Shown piece by piece: positions 22,267 through 30,121 of a stretch of 64,000 nt of DNA. The stretch spans positions 298,814 to 362,813 of the forward strand of contig JAEXRH010000015.1 of assembly GCA_023438065.1 (NCBI GenBank), written 5' to 3'. The position numbers and the translations under genes were made by a program. The stretch's first letter is position 1. Every line of letters begins with the position of its first letter. The stretch comes from Spirochaetota bacterium. Its GTDB lineage: Bacteria; Spirochaetota; Spirochaetia; Treponematales; Treponemataceae. The notes below the pieces were generated by a model that saw nothing but the letters and a program-made list of their open reading frames with translations, was not told the DNA's origin and ran no database searches.

Positions 22267-23133
22267 CTAGTCCGCGAGCGCGCGAAGGCATCGCGCGACG
22301 CCCTCGGGCCCGTCCTGAACGAGCGCGGTGATGAAGGGCCTGCCGACCATCGCCTCGCTCGCGCCGTACGCGGCGGCGACCAGAAGGTCCCGCCGCTTGC
22401 GGATGCCGCCGTCCACCCAAACGGCACCGCACGACCCGGCGAGAGAACGCGCGTGGCGCGCGAGGAATTCCGCGGTACTGCCCCTGAGGGTCTCGACGCG
22501 GCCGCCGTGGTTCGAGACGACCGCGATGTCGGGCCTGAGCTCGCGCACGAGGTCGATGTCCTCGGGACGGAAGATTCCCTTTATCGCGAACGGCACGCCA
22601 AACGAGGCGGCCCGTTCTTTAAGCTCGAGAAGGGCGCGCGCGTCCTTCCGCTCGAGCTTCGCGAGATTCCGCATGGTGACGATAGCGTATGAATCGATGT
22701 CCACGCCGATGATCTCGGCGACCCCTTGAGCCCATTCCATCCGCTCGATTATCCTCGCGTTTTCGTAGGGCTTGATGAAGACCGCGCCCCGCGCGCCGGC
22801 TTTCTCGAGCGCGGCGATCCCGTGCTTCAGCTTTTCGTCGGGATAGCCGTCGCCGATCGAGAGCCTGAGGCCCGCGCGCGTCGCCGCCTCGACGATCTCG
22901 CCGTAAAAGGGCTTCTCCTCCGCGTAACCGATATTCTGCTCGGCCCCCGTGATCGGGGCGAGCCTGATCGCGGGAAGCGGCGCCTCGGGGGCGTCATGGA
23001 GGTCCCAGTCGGCGCAGTTGCGGATAAAATTCTCGTTGGCGAACGCGCCGCCCATTCCCGGGAGCTCGGAAACGCAGCCCCTTCCGTCGCAGCGCTCGCA
23101 AAAATGGCATTTGGGATCGATCTTCGGATGCAT
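22267..23133 (-). CDS. FMN-dependent alpha-hydroxy-acid dehydrogenase-like protein with Cys-rich N-terminus
   Basis: A 288-residue TIM-barrel flavoprotein of the lactate/glycolate oxidase family, shorter than the usual 350-380. FMN-site motifs are present: FAIKGIFRPEDID, VVSNHGGRVET (catalytic His) and VWVDGGIRKRRDLLVAAAYG. The N-terminus has four Cys in C-X2-C-X2-C-X3-C spacing, suggesting a metal or Fe-S site not found in classical members. ATG 23133 is preferred to the GTG three codons earlier because the -10 box TATAGT lies just upstream, again without a Shine-Dalgarno. The substrate is unknown. Confidence 0.8.
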   Translation of the reverse strand: MHPKIDPKCHFCERCDGRGCVSELPGMGGAFANENFIRNCADWDLHDAPEAPLPAIRLAPITGAEQNIGYAEEKPFYGEIVEAATRAGLRLSIGDGYPDEKLKHGIAALEKAGARGAVFIKPYENARIIERMEWAQGVAEIIGVDIDSYAIVTMRNLAKLERKDARALLELKERAASFGVPFAIKGIFRPEDIDLVRELRPDIAVVSNHGGRVETLRGSTAEFLARHARSLAGSCGAVWVDGGIRKRRDLLVAAAYGASEAMVGRPFITALVQDGPEGVARCLRALAD

Positions 23134-23140
23134 GAAACCC

Positions 23141-23146
23141 ACTATA
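23141..23146 (-). promoter_or_regulatory. -10 box TATAGT of the FMN dehydrogenase gene
   Basis: It ends 7 nt before the ATG at 23133, in a leaderless arrangement. Confidence 0.4.
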
Positions 23147-23183
23147 AATCAGAATCCGCGCGCGTGCAACCGCGCTTCCCGCG

Positions 23184-24497
23184 CTACATCGTCCGCAACG
23201 CTCCCTTCAGCCTCGAAAGCAGCTCCTCGTCCTCGCCGAGATAGGCGTTCTCGCTCGCGTAGTCGAAGGCCGTTTTCCCCGCTTCGTCGACCGGGGTGAT
23301 ATCGGCCCTGGCGTCGAGGAGGGCGACGATCGCGTCGGGAGAATCCGCGCTCTCGCAGGCATGGATGAGCGCGGTCTTTCCCTCCTCGTCGATCGCGTCG
23401 ACGGGAATCCCCTGCGCGATCAACAGCGGGACGAGGGCCATTCGCCCGTACCAGCAGGCGAGGATAAGGGGATTGGTCCCGTCCTTCGCGGTCACCCGCG
23501 CCTTCGCACCCGCCTTGAGCAGGATCGGCACGATAACGGGCGCGGCCTCGTTATAGACCGCGTACATGAGCGGCGTCATGTCGGAATCGTCGGCGACGTT
23601 CACCGTCGCGCCCGACTTGAGCAGAAGCTCGAGTACCGCAGGATCGTCCGAGTCGGAAGCCGCGAACATGAGGGGCGTCGAGCCGTATTCGTCGACGACG
23701 TTCACCTTCGCCCCGGCCTTGAGAAGCGAGCCGACCAACTCCGCGGACGGGATCGAGCTCACCGCCGCCATGAAGGCGGTGCGGCCGCTCGTGTTCGTCT
23801 CGTTGAGGTCGAGCCCGGCCTTGAGGAGGATCGAAAGGGTCTCGGCCGTGACCGCCTCGTTGCCGCACGCGTAAAAGAGGACCGACTGCCGCGAGTCGTC
23901 CCGGGCCTTCACGTCGGCCCCCTTCGAGAGGAGCCATTTCAGGATGGTCTGGTTCGCGTTCGTCGCGGCGTACATGAGGGGCGTCATGCCGTCGTCGCTC
24001 GCCGCGTTGACGGCCGCGCCCCGCTTGAGGAGATACTCGGCGACCGTCGTGTCGGGTGAAGCCGCGCAGGCGAACATGAGCGCGGTCTCGCCGTAGTTGT
24101 TCCGCCCGTTCACGTCAATCCCGGTCTCGACGAGATACGCCACGATATCCCGGTCGCGCCCGGACTGGCACGCAATCATCAGCAGGGTGTTCCCGTCGGA
24201 ATCGCGCTTCTCGGTGAAACCCTTCTTTATGTCCGCAAGGGTACCGTTCCGCACGAGGTCAAAGGTCGGGTCGGTCTCCTCCATGTCGGAATAGTATTCG
24301 TCGTCATAGCTTTCATCTTCGTATTCCCCGTCGGAATAGCCCTCATCGTCGGGATATTCCCCGGTTTCGCCGTCGGATACCCATTCATACGAGTCGCCCG
24401 ATGAATCCTCTTCCGCTTCCGCGTAAAGGGGGAACGTTGCAACCAACAGGAACGCGCTTAATCCGGCGAGAGAGAGCCAGGAACCAGTTTTCTTCAT
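23184..24497 (-). CDS. Secreted ankyrin-repeat protein
   Basis: A 437-residue exported protein: Sec signal peptide at 1-28 (cleavage after AEA likely), a very acidic Asp/Glu/Tyr segment (29-78), then nine or so ankyrin repeats to the C-terminus, each with the G-x-T-P/A-L-M-x-A pattern (GNTLLMIA, GETALMFA, GMTPLMYA, GSTPLMFA, GKTALIHA). Ankyrin proteins mediate protein-protein contacts; the partner is not evident. AAAAGGAG precedes the ATG. It diverges from pdxR. Confidence 0.9.
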   Translation of the reverse strand: MKKTGSWLSLAGLSAFLLVATFPLYAEAEEDSSGDSYEWVSDGETGEYPDDEGYSDGEYEDESYDDEYYSDMEETDPTFDLVRNGTLADIKKGFTEKRDSDGNTLLMIACQSGRDRDIVAYLVETGIDVNGRNNYGETALMFACAASPDTTVAEYLLKRGAAVNAASDDGMTPLMYAATNANQTILKWLLSKGADVKARDDSRQSVLFYACGNEAVTAETLSILLKAGLDLNETNTSGRTAFMAAVSSIPSAELVGSLLKAGAKVNVVDEYGSTPLMFAASDSDDPAVLELLLKSGATVNVADDSDMTPLMYAVYNEAAPVIVPILLKAGAKARVTAKDGTNPLILACWYGRMALVPLLIAQGIPVDAIDEEGKTALIHACESADSPDAIVALLDARADITPVDEAGKTAFDYASENAYLGEDEELLSRLKGALRTM

Positions 24498-24553
24498 GGG
24501 AACTCCTTTTTATAGAGTGTAGCATGATACTCGCGGGAAATGGAGGAAAACCC

Positions 24554-24598
24554 TTGACTCGACGCATCCATGTGTATTAATACCATATTAATACACAT
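24554..24598 (+). promoter_or_regulatory. pdxR promoter with overlapping perfect operator palindrome
   Basis: TTGACT (24554-24559) is followed, 16-17 bp on, by TATTAA. A perfect inverted repeat with 12-bp arms ATGTGTATTAAT and ATTAATACACAT around 5 bp (24570-24598) covers the -10 box, the start site and the first two bases of the pdxR ATG. This is the expected site for autorepression by PdxR. Confidence 0.75.
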
Positions 24599-26132
24599 GA
24601 CACCCGACAAAACCAGCACGGTACCGCTATACATACAGATCCGCGAAGACTTGAGGCGCTCTATCGTCTCGGGCGAAACAGGCCCCGGCGAGCGGCTTCC
24701 TCCCGTCACGACCCTCGCCTCGGAACGGGGGGTCACTCCCGCGACGATCAGGCGGGCGCTCCAGGATCTCACCGACGAGGGACTCATCACCTCCCACGTG
24801 GGAAGGGGAACCTTCGTCACGAGAGCGACGGCACCGGACGGGGAAACGGGGACTGAGGCGGATACGAAGAGCGACGGAACGCGCGCGCGGGACGAGGCAT
24901 CCCTCCGGGCGGCCCGCCTTCTCCGGCAAAGCGTGACCCGGAGCCTCAACGAGATGATGGGCCTCGCCCAGAAGCCGGGGGTCATCGCCTTTACGCGCGG
25001 CATCGGGGACCCCGACGTCATCGAAAAAGGGATCCTCACGCGGCTCGCGCAAAAGGCGCTTTCCGGCGGGGAGGAGCTCTTCCACGACTACGGCGATTCC
25101 CGGGGACTCCTTTCCCTCCGCGAGGCGATCGCGCGGCTCTACGCCGACCGTGGCGTCCCGGTGACGGCCGATCAGGTGCTCGTCACGAGCGGCTCCCAGC
25201 AGGCGCTCGCGCTCCTCGCCCAGGAAGCCGCCGAGAAGGACCGCAGGGTTCTCTGCGAAACGCCGTGCTACGCGGGAGTCAGCAACGCCTTCGCCGCGTT
25301 CGCCCTCAAGATCGACACCGTTCCCCGCCTCGCCGACGGTCCCGACCTGTCGCGACTCCCCGTCTCGGGCGACTGGAAGGACGCGCTCTTCTACCTCTGC
25401 CCGGTGGTGCACAACCCGATGGGAACCGATCTTTCCGCGGCGAAACGGGCCGCGGTCGTCGAATGGGCGGAACGAAACGACGCCCTCATCGTCGCCGACG
25501 AGGTTTTCCGCGACCTTCACCTCGAGGGACCGTCCTTCTCGCCCGTCCCGGAATCCTTCATCAAATCGCCCGGGCTCGGCCGCGCCGTGGCGCTCGGCTC
25601 GCTTTCCAAGACCTTCATCAGCGGCCTCAGGGTCGGCTGGCTCGTCGCCTCGGAGGAGCGGGTACGCGCGCTCGCCCAGATCAAGAAATTCATGGACCTC
25701 GGATGCCCGCCGCTCATGCAGGGCATCGCGCAGGCATTCCTCGAAGACCCCGCCGGGTACCGCGCCCACCGGGAAAGGACCGTCGAGCACTATCGCGTCC
25801 TTCGCGAGACGACCCTCGCGGCGCTCGCGAAAAGCATGCCCCCGGGGGTCGAATGGACCCGTCCCGAAGGCGGCTTTCAGCTTTGGGTGACCCTCCCGCG
25901 CGGGTATTCGAGCGTTGAGCTCTTCCTCCGCGCGGTCGAGCGGGGCGCGGCCTTCCTTCCCGGCCCGCTCCAGGACCTCAACAACCGCTTCCTCGATTCC
26001 TTCAGGCTCTGTTACGGATCGCTCACCCCCGACGAGATCCGCGAGGGAATCAAGCGCCTCGGCGAGGCGACGAGGGAGTATCTCGGCCGTTCGCCGGGCG
26101 AAGGCGGATTCGCCGGACTCGGGGATTTCTAG
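24597..26132 (+). CDS. pdxR: PdxR: MocR-type GntR regulator of vitamin B6 synthesis
   Basis: A 511-residue MocR regulator: winged helix at 1-75 (LYIQIREDLRRSIVSG, GVTPATIRRALQDLTDEGLI) and a class I aminotransferase-like domain from about 115 with the PLP lysine in LGSLSKTFISGLRVG. In this family PLP binding switches control of pdxS-pdxT, which lie directly downstream in the same orientation, so the assignment is strong by context. ATG 24597 is chosen over the in-frame ATG at 24570 because the latter lies inside the operator, before the predicted transcript start. No second copy of the palindrome was seen before pdxS. Confidence 0.92.
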   Translation: MTPDKTSTVPLYIQIREDLRRSIVSGETGPGERLPPVTTLASERGVTPATIRRALQDLTDEGLITSHVGRGTFVTRATAPDGETGTEADTKSDGTRARDEASLRAARLLRQSVTRSLNEMMGLAQKPGVIAFTRGIGDPDVIEKGILTRLAQKALSGGEELFHDYGDSRGLLSLREAIARLYADRGVPVTADQVLVTSGSQQALALLAQEAAEKDRRVLCETPCYAGVSNAFAAFALKIDTVPRLADGPDLSRLPVSGDWKDALFYLCPVVHNPMGTDLSAAKRAAVVEWAERNDALIVADEVFRDLHLEGPSFSPVPESFIKSPGLGRAVALGSLSKTFISGLRVGWLVASEERVRALAQIKKFMDLGCPPLMQGIAQAFLEDPAGYRAHRERTVEHYRVLRETTLAALAKSMPPGVEWTRPEGGFQLWVTLPRGYSSVELFLRAVERGAAFLPGPLQDLNNRFLDSFRLCYGSLTPDEIREGIKRLGEATREYLGRSPGEGGFAGLGDF

Positions 26133-26252
26133 CATACTTACCGTACTGGACGAATCGCCCGCAAGGCGGTAACGATAAAACGGGAACGCCGGCCCTCTCC
26201 GGCGCCAAGACAGCGACCGGCTACGGCCGGAACGCCTCACGAGGAGAAACGC

Positions 26253-27137
26253 ATGGACCAGAAAGAAACCTTCGCGGTAAAGGTAGGACTCGCCGAGATG
26301 CTCAAGGGCGGGGTTATCATGGACGTCACCAACGTCGAGCAGGCGAAGATCGCCGAGCAGTCGGGCGCGGCCGCGGTCATGGCGCTCGAGCGCATTCCGA
26401 GCGACATCCGCAAGGAAGGCGGGGTTTCCCGCATGAGCGATCCCAAGATGATCGCCGAGATCCAGAAGGCCGTGTCGATCCCGGTCATGGCGAAATGCCG
26501 CATCGGTCACTTCGTCGAGGCGCAGATACTCGAGGCGATGAGCGTCGACTTCATCGACGAGAGCGAGGTGCTCACCCCCGCCGACGAGGAATTCCACATC
26601 AACAAGCACGGGTTCAAGGTCCCGTTCGTCTGCGGCTGCCGCAATCTCGGCGAGGCCCTGCGCCGTATCGGCGAGGGAGCCGCGATGATCCGCACGAAGG
26701 GCGAGGCCGGCACCGGCAACGTCGTCGAGGCGGTTCGCCACATGCGGCAGCTCATGGCGGACATCCGCCGCATCTCGAGCATGGACGAGGCCGAGCTCAT
26801 GACCGCCGCCAAGGAGCTCCAGGCGCCCTACGAACTCGTCCTCGAGACGAGGCGCCTCGGGAAGCTTCCGGTCCCGAACTTCGCCGCGGGAGGCGTCGCA
26901 ACCCCGGCGGACGCCGCGCTCATGATGTACCTCGGCGCCGAGACCGTCTTCGTCGGCTCCGGAATCTTCAAGTCGCGCGATCCCGAGCAGCGCGCGAAGG
27001 CGATCGTCCGCGCGGTCACCCACTACCGCGACCCCGCGGCCCTCCTCGAGGTATCGACCGGGCTCGGGCCCGCCATGGACGGCATCGACGTCGCGAAACT
27101 CCCCGACGCCGAGAAGCTCGCGGGCAGAGGATGGTAA
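26253..27137 (+). CDS. pdxS: Pyridoxal 5'-phosphate synthase, synthase subunit
   Basis: PdxS (Pdx1, 294 residues) builds PLP from ribose 5-phosphate, glyceraldehyde 3-phosphate and ammonia delivered by PdxT. The (beta/alpha)8 barrel carries the family motifs VKVGLAEMLKGGVIMDVTN, the catalytic Lys region SIPVMAKCRIGHFVEAQIL, IDESEVLTPAD, RTKGEAGTGN and FAAGGVATPADAALMM. The length matches the family exactly. GAGGAG precedes the ATG. It is followed by pdxT after a 143-bp spacer that holds a palindromic repeat. Confidence 0.98.
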   Translation: MDQKETFAVKVGLAEMLKGGVIMDVTNVEQAKIAEQSGAAAVMALERIPSDIRKEGGVSRMSDPKMIAEIQKAVSIPVMAKCRIGHFVEAQILEAMSVDFIDESEVLTPADEEFHINKHGFKVPFVCGCRNLGEALRRIGEGAAMIRTKGEAGTGNVVEAVRHMRQLMADIRRISSMDEAELMTAAKELQAPYELVLETRRLGKLPVPNFAAGGVATPADAALMMYLGAETVFVGSGIFKSRDPEQRAKAIVRAVTHYRDPAALLEVSTGLGPAMDGIDVAKLPDAEKLAGRGW

Positions 27138-27138
27138 A

Positions 27139-27200
27139 GAAAACCGCAAAGGCGGTTTTCTTTACTCGGAGTTTACCGGACCTGCGGTTCGGCAAACTCC
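27139..27200. repeat. Twin palindrome in the pdxS-pdxT spacer
   Basis: A hairpin with 9-bp arms GAAAACCGC/GCGGTTTTC (27139-27160) is followed by one with outer arms GGAGTTT/AAACTCC (27168-27200). The order and the GGAGTT start of the second hairpin resemble the elements at 2439-2498 and 56684-56737, though this copy is looser. The first hairpin followed by TTT could also weaken transcription into pdxT. Confidence 0.5.
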
Positions 27201-27280
27201 AGGTTAACGGAGTTACGCGGCTCAGGGCCGCGTGAACTTCAGGGCAAAAAAGCATGGGCGGTTTTAATCGCAGGGAGCGA

Positions 27281-27940
27281 ATGATGATGAAACATACGAT
27301 CGGAATACTCGCGCTCCAGGGCGGGTTCGCGAGCCATCGGGCGGTGCTCGAATCCCTCGGGCAAGACACAGTCGAGGTGCGAACCGTCGACGACCTTTCG
27401 CGATGCGACGGGCTCGTGATACCGGGAGGCGAATCGACCGTCCTCACGAAGCTTCTCATGGAGCCCCGTTCGGGACCGGCGTTCGGCAAACCCTGGGAGC
27501 CGGGCCCCCTCTTTCTCGCGATAAGGGAATTCGCGAAAGCGAAACCAGTCATGGGAACCTGCGCCGGGCTCATCATGCTCGCGCGCCCCTGCGGCGACGA
27601 GCGCGTCGTCTCGCTCGACGTGCTTCCCGTCTCCGTCGAGCGGAACGCGTACGGACGGCAAACCGAGTCCTTTATCGAGCCCGTCGATCTCTCGCTTCCG
27701 GGAACGAAGAAGGGCGCGGCTGCCCCGGATGACAATGGGGGGTACCGCGCGACCTTCATTCGCGCCCCGAAAATCGCCGAAATCGGCGAGGGCGTGGAAG
27801 TCCTCGCGCGCGCGCGCGGGAAATCGGGAGAGCCCTATCCCGTCATGGTTCGCCGAGGAAAGATTCTCGGGCTCTCCTTCCATCCCGAGCTCACGCCGGG
27901 CGACGCGAGGATCCACGAGTATTTTCTCTCGCTTTTTTAG
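27281..27940 (+). CDS. pdxT: Pyridoxal 5'-phosphate synthase, glutaminase subunit
   Basis: PdxT (Pdx2, about 217-219 residues) hydrolyses glutamine and passes ammonia to PdxS. The class I amidotransferase features are intact: IPGGESTVL, the nucleophile Cys in MGTCAGLIMLA and the His-Glu pair in LSFHPELT. Three consecutive ATG codons (27281, 27284, 27287) follow AGGGAG at 27272-27277; the third gives the usual M-K-x-I-G-I-L-A-L start and any could be used. In contrast to CarA in this window, this amidotransferase keeps its triad. Confidence 0.96.
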   Translation: MMMKHTIGILALQGGFASHRAVLESLGQDTVEVRTVDDLSRCDGLVIPGGESTVLTKLLMEPRSGPAFGKPWEPGPLFLAIREFAKAKPVMGTCAGLIMLARPCGDERVVSLDVLPVSVERNAYGRQTESFIEPVDLSLPGTKKGAAAPDDNGGYRATFIRAPKIAEIGEGVEVLARARGKSGEPYPVMVRRGKILGLSFHPELTPGDARIHEYFLSLF

Positions 27941-27984
27941 GACAGAACGACGCCCGCGTGACGCGGACGCGAAGGAGACAGACG

Positions 27985-28278
27985 ATGTACACGGCAACGA
28001 TGCGATACGAGTTTTCCGACGAATGGTTCGAGCGCGGCGTCTCGATCTGGCGCGAGACCGTCCTCGAGCGCGCGAAGGAGGCGCCCGGGCTCGTGAGGAT
28101 GCAGCTCCTCGCGAGAAAGCCCGTGGCGCTCGCCATCGGGACCTGGAAGGAAAAAAGTTTCGCGGAGGATTTCATGAAGACGGGCGTGTTCAAGGAGCTC
28201 ACCGAGCGGCTTGCCCCCGCCCTCGCGGCCCAACCCCGTCCGGAGACATGGGAGCTCGACGCCTTTTTCGAGGCCTGA
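27985..28278 (+). CDS. Small dimeric alpha/beta-barrel protein, hypothetical
   Basis: A 97-residue protein with no signal or membrane segment. Its beta-alpha pattern (MYTATMRYEF, a long helix SIWRETVLERAKEAPG, then MQLLARKPVALAIGTWK) resembles the ABM-type ferredoxin-like fold of antibiotic-biosynthesis monooxygenases and stress proteins, but no catalytic residues can be named. GAAGGAG is well placed before the ATG. It follows pdxT by 44 bp and may be the last gene of the pdx operon; a hairpin follows. Confidence 0.65.
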   Translation: MYTATMRYEFSDEWFERGVSIWRETVLERAKEAPGLVRMQLLARKPVALAIGTWKEKSFAEDFMKTGVFKELTERLAPALAAQPRPETWELDAFFEA

Positions 28279-28283
28279 CGAAA

Positions 28284-28313
28284 AGGCGCTTTCCCCGCGA
28301 AGGGAAAGCGCCT
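28284..28313. terminator. Hairpin between the convergent pdx and amtB-glnK operons
   Basis: A 12-bp perfect stem (AGGCGCTTTCCC and its complement) with a short loop. T tracts are short on both sides (TTTT on the minus strand), so it is a moderate bidirectional terminator. Confidence 0.6.
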
Positions 28314-28354
28314 CCCGCTTTCGAATACGTCAGCGTTCCGCCCGAGAGCGTTCT

Positions 28355-28693
28355 CTAGATCGCGCGATCTCCGCGCTCCCCGGTCCTGATGCGAACGCAG
28401 TCGATCACCTCGGTGACGAATATCTTCCCGTCGCCGACCTCGCCGGTCTGCGCGACCTTCATGATAATGCCGATGATCTCCTCGAGCCGCGCGTCGGGTA
28501 CGACGATCTTGATCTCGACCTTTGCCCGGGTGTTCATGATTATCTCGCTGCCGCGGACGTGCTCGGTCCATCCGTGCTGGATGCCGCAACCGGCGACCTG
28601 CGAGATGGTAAGCCCGTTTACTTTCGCCGCCATGAGCGCGTCCTTGAGGACCTCGAGCCGTTCCGGCCTGATGATCGCCTCTATCTTTTTCAC
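28355..28693 (-). CDS. glnK: PII signalling protein without the uridylylation tyrosine
   Basis: A 112-residue PII protein: VKKIEAIIRPERLEVLKDAL at the N-terminus, VAQTGEVGDGKIFVTEV and the C-terminal RIRTGERGDRAI bind ATP and 2-oxoglutarate. The T-loop is atypical: residue 46 is Val and residue 51 is Ile, where uridylylated PII proteins have Tyr. It therefore cannot be controlled by GlnD at Tyr51 and should respond to effectors only. GTG start with AAGGAGGA 7 nt upstream. It lies 20 bp after amtB, the classic partner whose pore GlnK blocks. Confidence 0.95.
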   Translation of the reverse strand: MKKIEAIIRPERLEVLKDALMAAKVNGLTISQVAGCGIQHGWTEHVRGSEIIMNTRAKVEIKIVVPDARLEEIIGIIMKVAQTGEVGDGKIFVTEVIDCVRIRTGERGDRAI

Positions 28694-28713
28694 GATGTTC
28701 CTCCTTCGGTCCG

Positions 28714-29964
28714 TCAGTCGAGACCGCTGAACGCGGGATAGGCCGATTCCTGATGCTCGGAGTAATCGAGACCGAGCTGTTCCTCTTCCTTCGAGACCTT
28801 GACCTTCATGACGGCCTTGAGAGCGACCATGATGACTGCCGTCGCGCCGACCGCGAGCGCTATCGTTATGCCGATGCTCTCGAGCTGAACCAGAACGAGA
28901 CGCGCGTCGCCACCGTACACGAGCCCTTCGAAGGCTACCGCGGGATTCACCGCCTTGGTCGCGAAAAGCCCGGTCGCGATGCCGCCCCAAACGCCGCCGA
29001 TACCGTGACAGCCGAAGGCGTCGAGCGCGTCGTCGTAACCGAAGAAGGGCTTCACCTTCGTCATGAAGAAGAAACACAAGGGGCTCACCGCGGCGCCGAT
29101 GACGATCGACGCCCAAACGGGAACGAAGCCCGCGCCGGGGGTGATCGCCACGAGGCCGATGACCGCGCCGGTCGCAGCGCCGACGAGGGTGGGCTTGCCG
29201 AACTTGAAGGTCTCAATCGCCATCCACGAAAGGAGCGCGGTCGCGGCGGAGGTGTTCGTGGTAAGGAACGCGTGACTCGCGAGCGGGCCCGAGCCGAGCG
29301 CGCTACCCGCGTTGAAGCCGAACCACCCGAACCAGAGAAGCCCCGCGCCGAGCACGACGAACGGGATGTTATGGGGCTTGTAGGCGATCACGCCGTACCC
29401 GTGCCGCTTTCCGAGAAGCATGCACGCGACGAGGCCCGAGACGCCTGAGCTGATATGAACGACGTTCCCGCCGGCGAAGTCGAGCGCGCCGAGGTTCCGG
29501 AGGAACCCGCCCTCGCCCCACACCATGTGCGCGAGGGGATAGTAGACCGCGATCGACCAGAGCGCGATGAAGATAAAGAGCGCCTTGAAACGCATGCGCC
29601 CCTCGACCGAGCCGACGATGAGCGCCGGAGTGATGATCGCGAACATCATCTGGAAAATCGCGAAGAGGGTCTCGGGGATCGTTCCCGCGTACGCCGGGTT
29701 CGGCTCCGCGCCGACCCCGTTGAAGAACGCCTTGCCGAGATCGCCTATGATCCCGCCGTGGTCCTTCCCGAACGCGAGCGAATAGCCCCCGACCACCCAC
29801 ATGAGGGAGGCGAGGCCGCAGATGAAGAATACGGACATGATCGTGTTGAGGGCGTTCTTTCGCCGTACCAATCCGCCGTAGAAGAAACCGAGCGCGGGCG
29901 TCATCAACAGGACGAGCGCCGAGCTCACGAGGACAAATGCGCTGTCGCCGGTGTCGATGCCCAT
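28714..29964 (-). CDS. amtB: Ammonium transporter
   Basis: A 416-residue Amt channel with 11 predicted membrane segments. The twin pore histidines lie in YYPLAHMVWG and DAFGCHGIGGVWGG, the N-terminus has TPALGFFYGGLVRRKN, and GAGLLWFGWFGFNAGSAL is the conserved mid-protein stretch. It conducts ammonium/ammonia across the inner membrane and is regulated by GlnK encoded next. The ATG at 29964 follows GGAGGCG; longer upstream readings run through the terminator hairpin and are rejected. The leader contains a strong terminator, see 29996-30049. Confidence 0.97.
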   Translation of the reverse strand: MGIDTGDSAFVLVSSALVLLMTPALGFFYGGLVRRKNALNTIMSVFFICGLASLMWVVGGYSLAFGKDHGGIIGDLGKAFFNGVGAEPNPAYAGTIPETLFAIFQMMFAIITPALIVGSVEGRMRFKALFIFIALWSIAVYYPLAHMVWGEGGFLRNLGALDFAGGNVVHISSGVSGLVACMLLGKRHGYGVIAYKPHNIPFVVLGAGLLWFGWFGFNAGSALGSGPLASHAFLTTNTSAATALLSWMAIETFKFGKPTLVGAATGAVIGLVAITPGAGFVPVWASIVIGAAVSPLCFFFMTKVKPFFGYDDALDAFGCHGIGGVWGGIATGLFATKAVNPAVAFEGLVYGGDARLVLVQLESIGITIALAVGATAVIMVALKAVMKVKVSKEEEQLGLDYSEHQESAYPAFSGLD

Positions 29965-29995
29965 TTGTTCGCCTCCTTTACGCAAAACGCGTGAT

Positions 29996-30049
29996 AAAAA
30001 AAAATAAAGGCGATTGTCGCGCATGGTTTCCCGCGCGGCAATCGCCTTT
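29996..30049 (-). terminator. Terminator hairpin in the amtB leader (candidate attenuator)
   Basis: On the minus strand a long stem (AAAGGCGATTG and complement, extended by a GCGCG pairing) precedes TTTA and nine Ts. It lies downstream of a TTGACA promoter (30061-30089) and upstream of the amtB ribosome site, so transcription from that promoter must pass it. It could instead simply end the gene at 30122. Confidence 0.75.
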
Positions 30050-30060
30050 GGATTAACTAT

Positions 30061-30089
30061 GATGTAGCCCATTGCGAAAAAGATGTCAA
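30061..30089 (-). promoter_or_regulatory. Promoter upstream of the amtB leader
   Basis: TTGACA (30089-30084), a 17-bp spacer and TACATC (30066-30061). The -10 match is modest. No sigma-54 element was found near amtB. Confidence 0.5.
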
Positions 30090-30121
30090 GCGCCGCCGAA
30101 GGGCGCGCTTCGCCGCCCCCG

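Noticed and set aside
24627..27149. 840-codon open frame opposite pdxR and pdxS
   Set aside because: It spans two real genes on the other strand and shows only shadow composition.
28714..30072. Longer amtB reading frame starting near 30072
   Set aside because: It would translate through the terminator hairpin; the ATG at 29964 has a good GGAGGCG site.
29965..30121. Sigma-54 promoter before amtB
   Set aside because: No GG-N10-GC element with the expected flanks was found.
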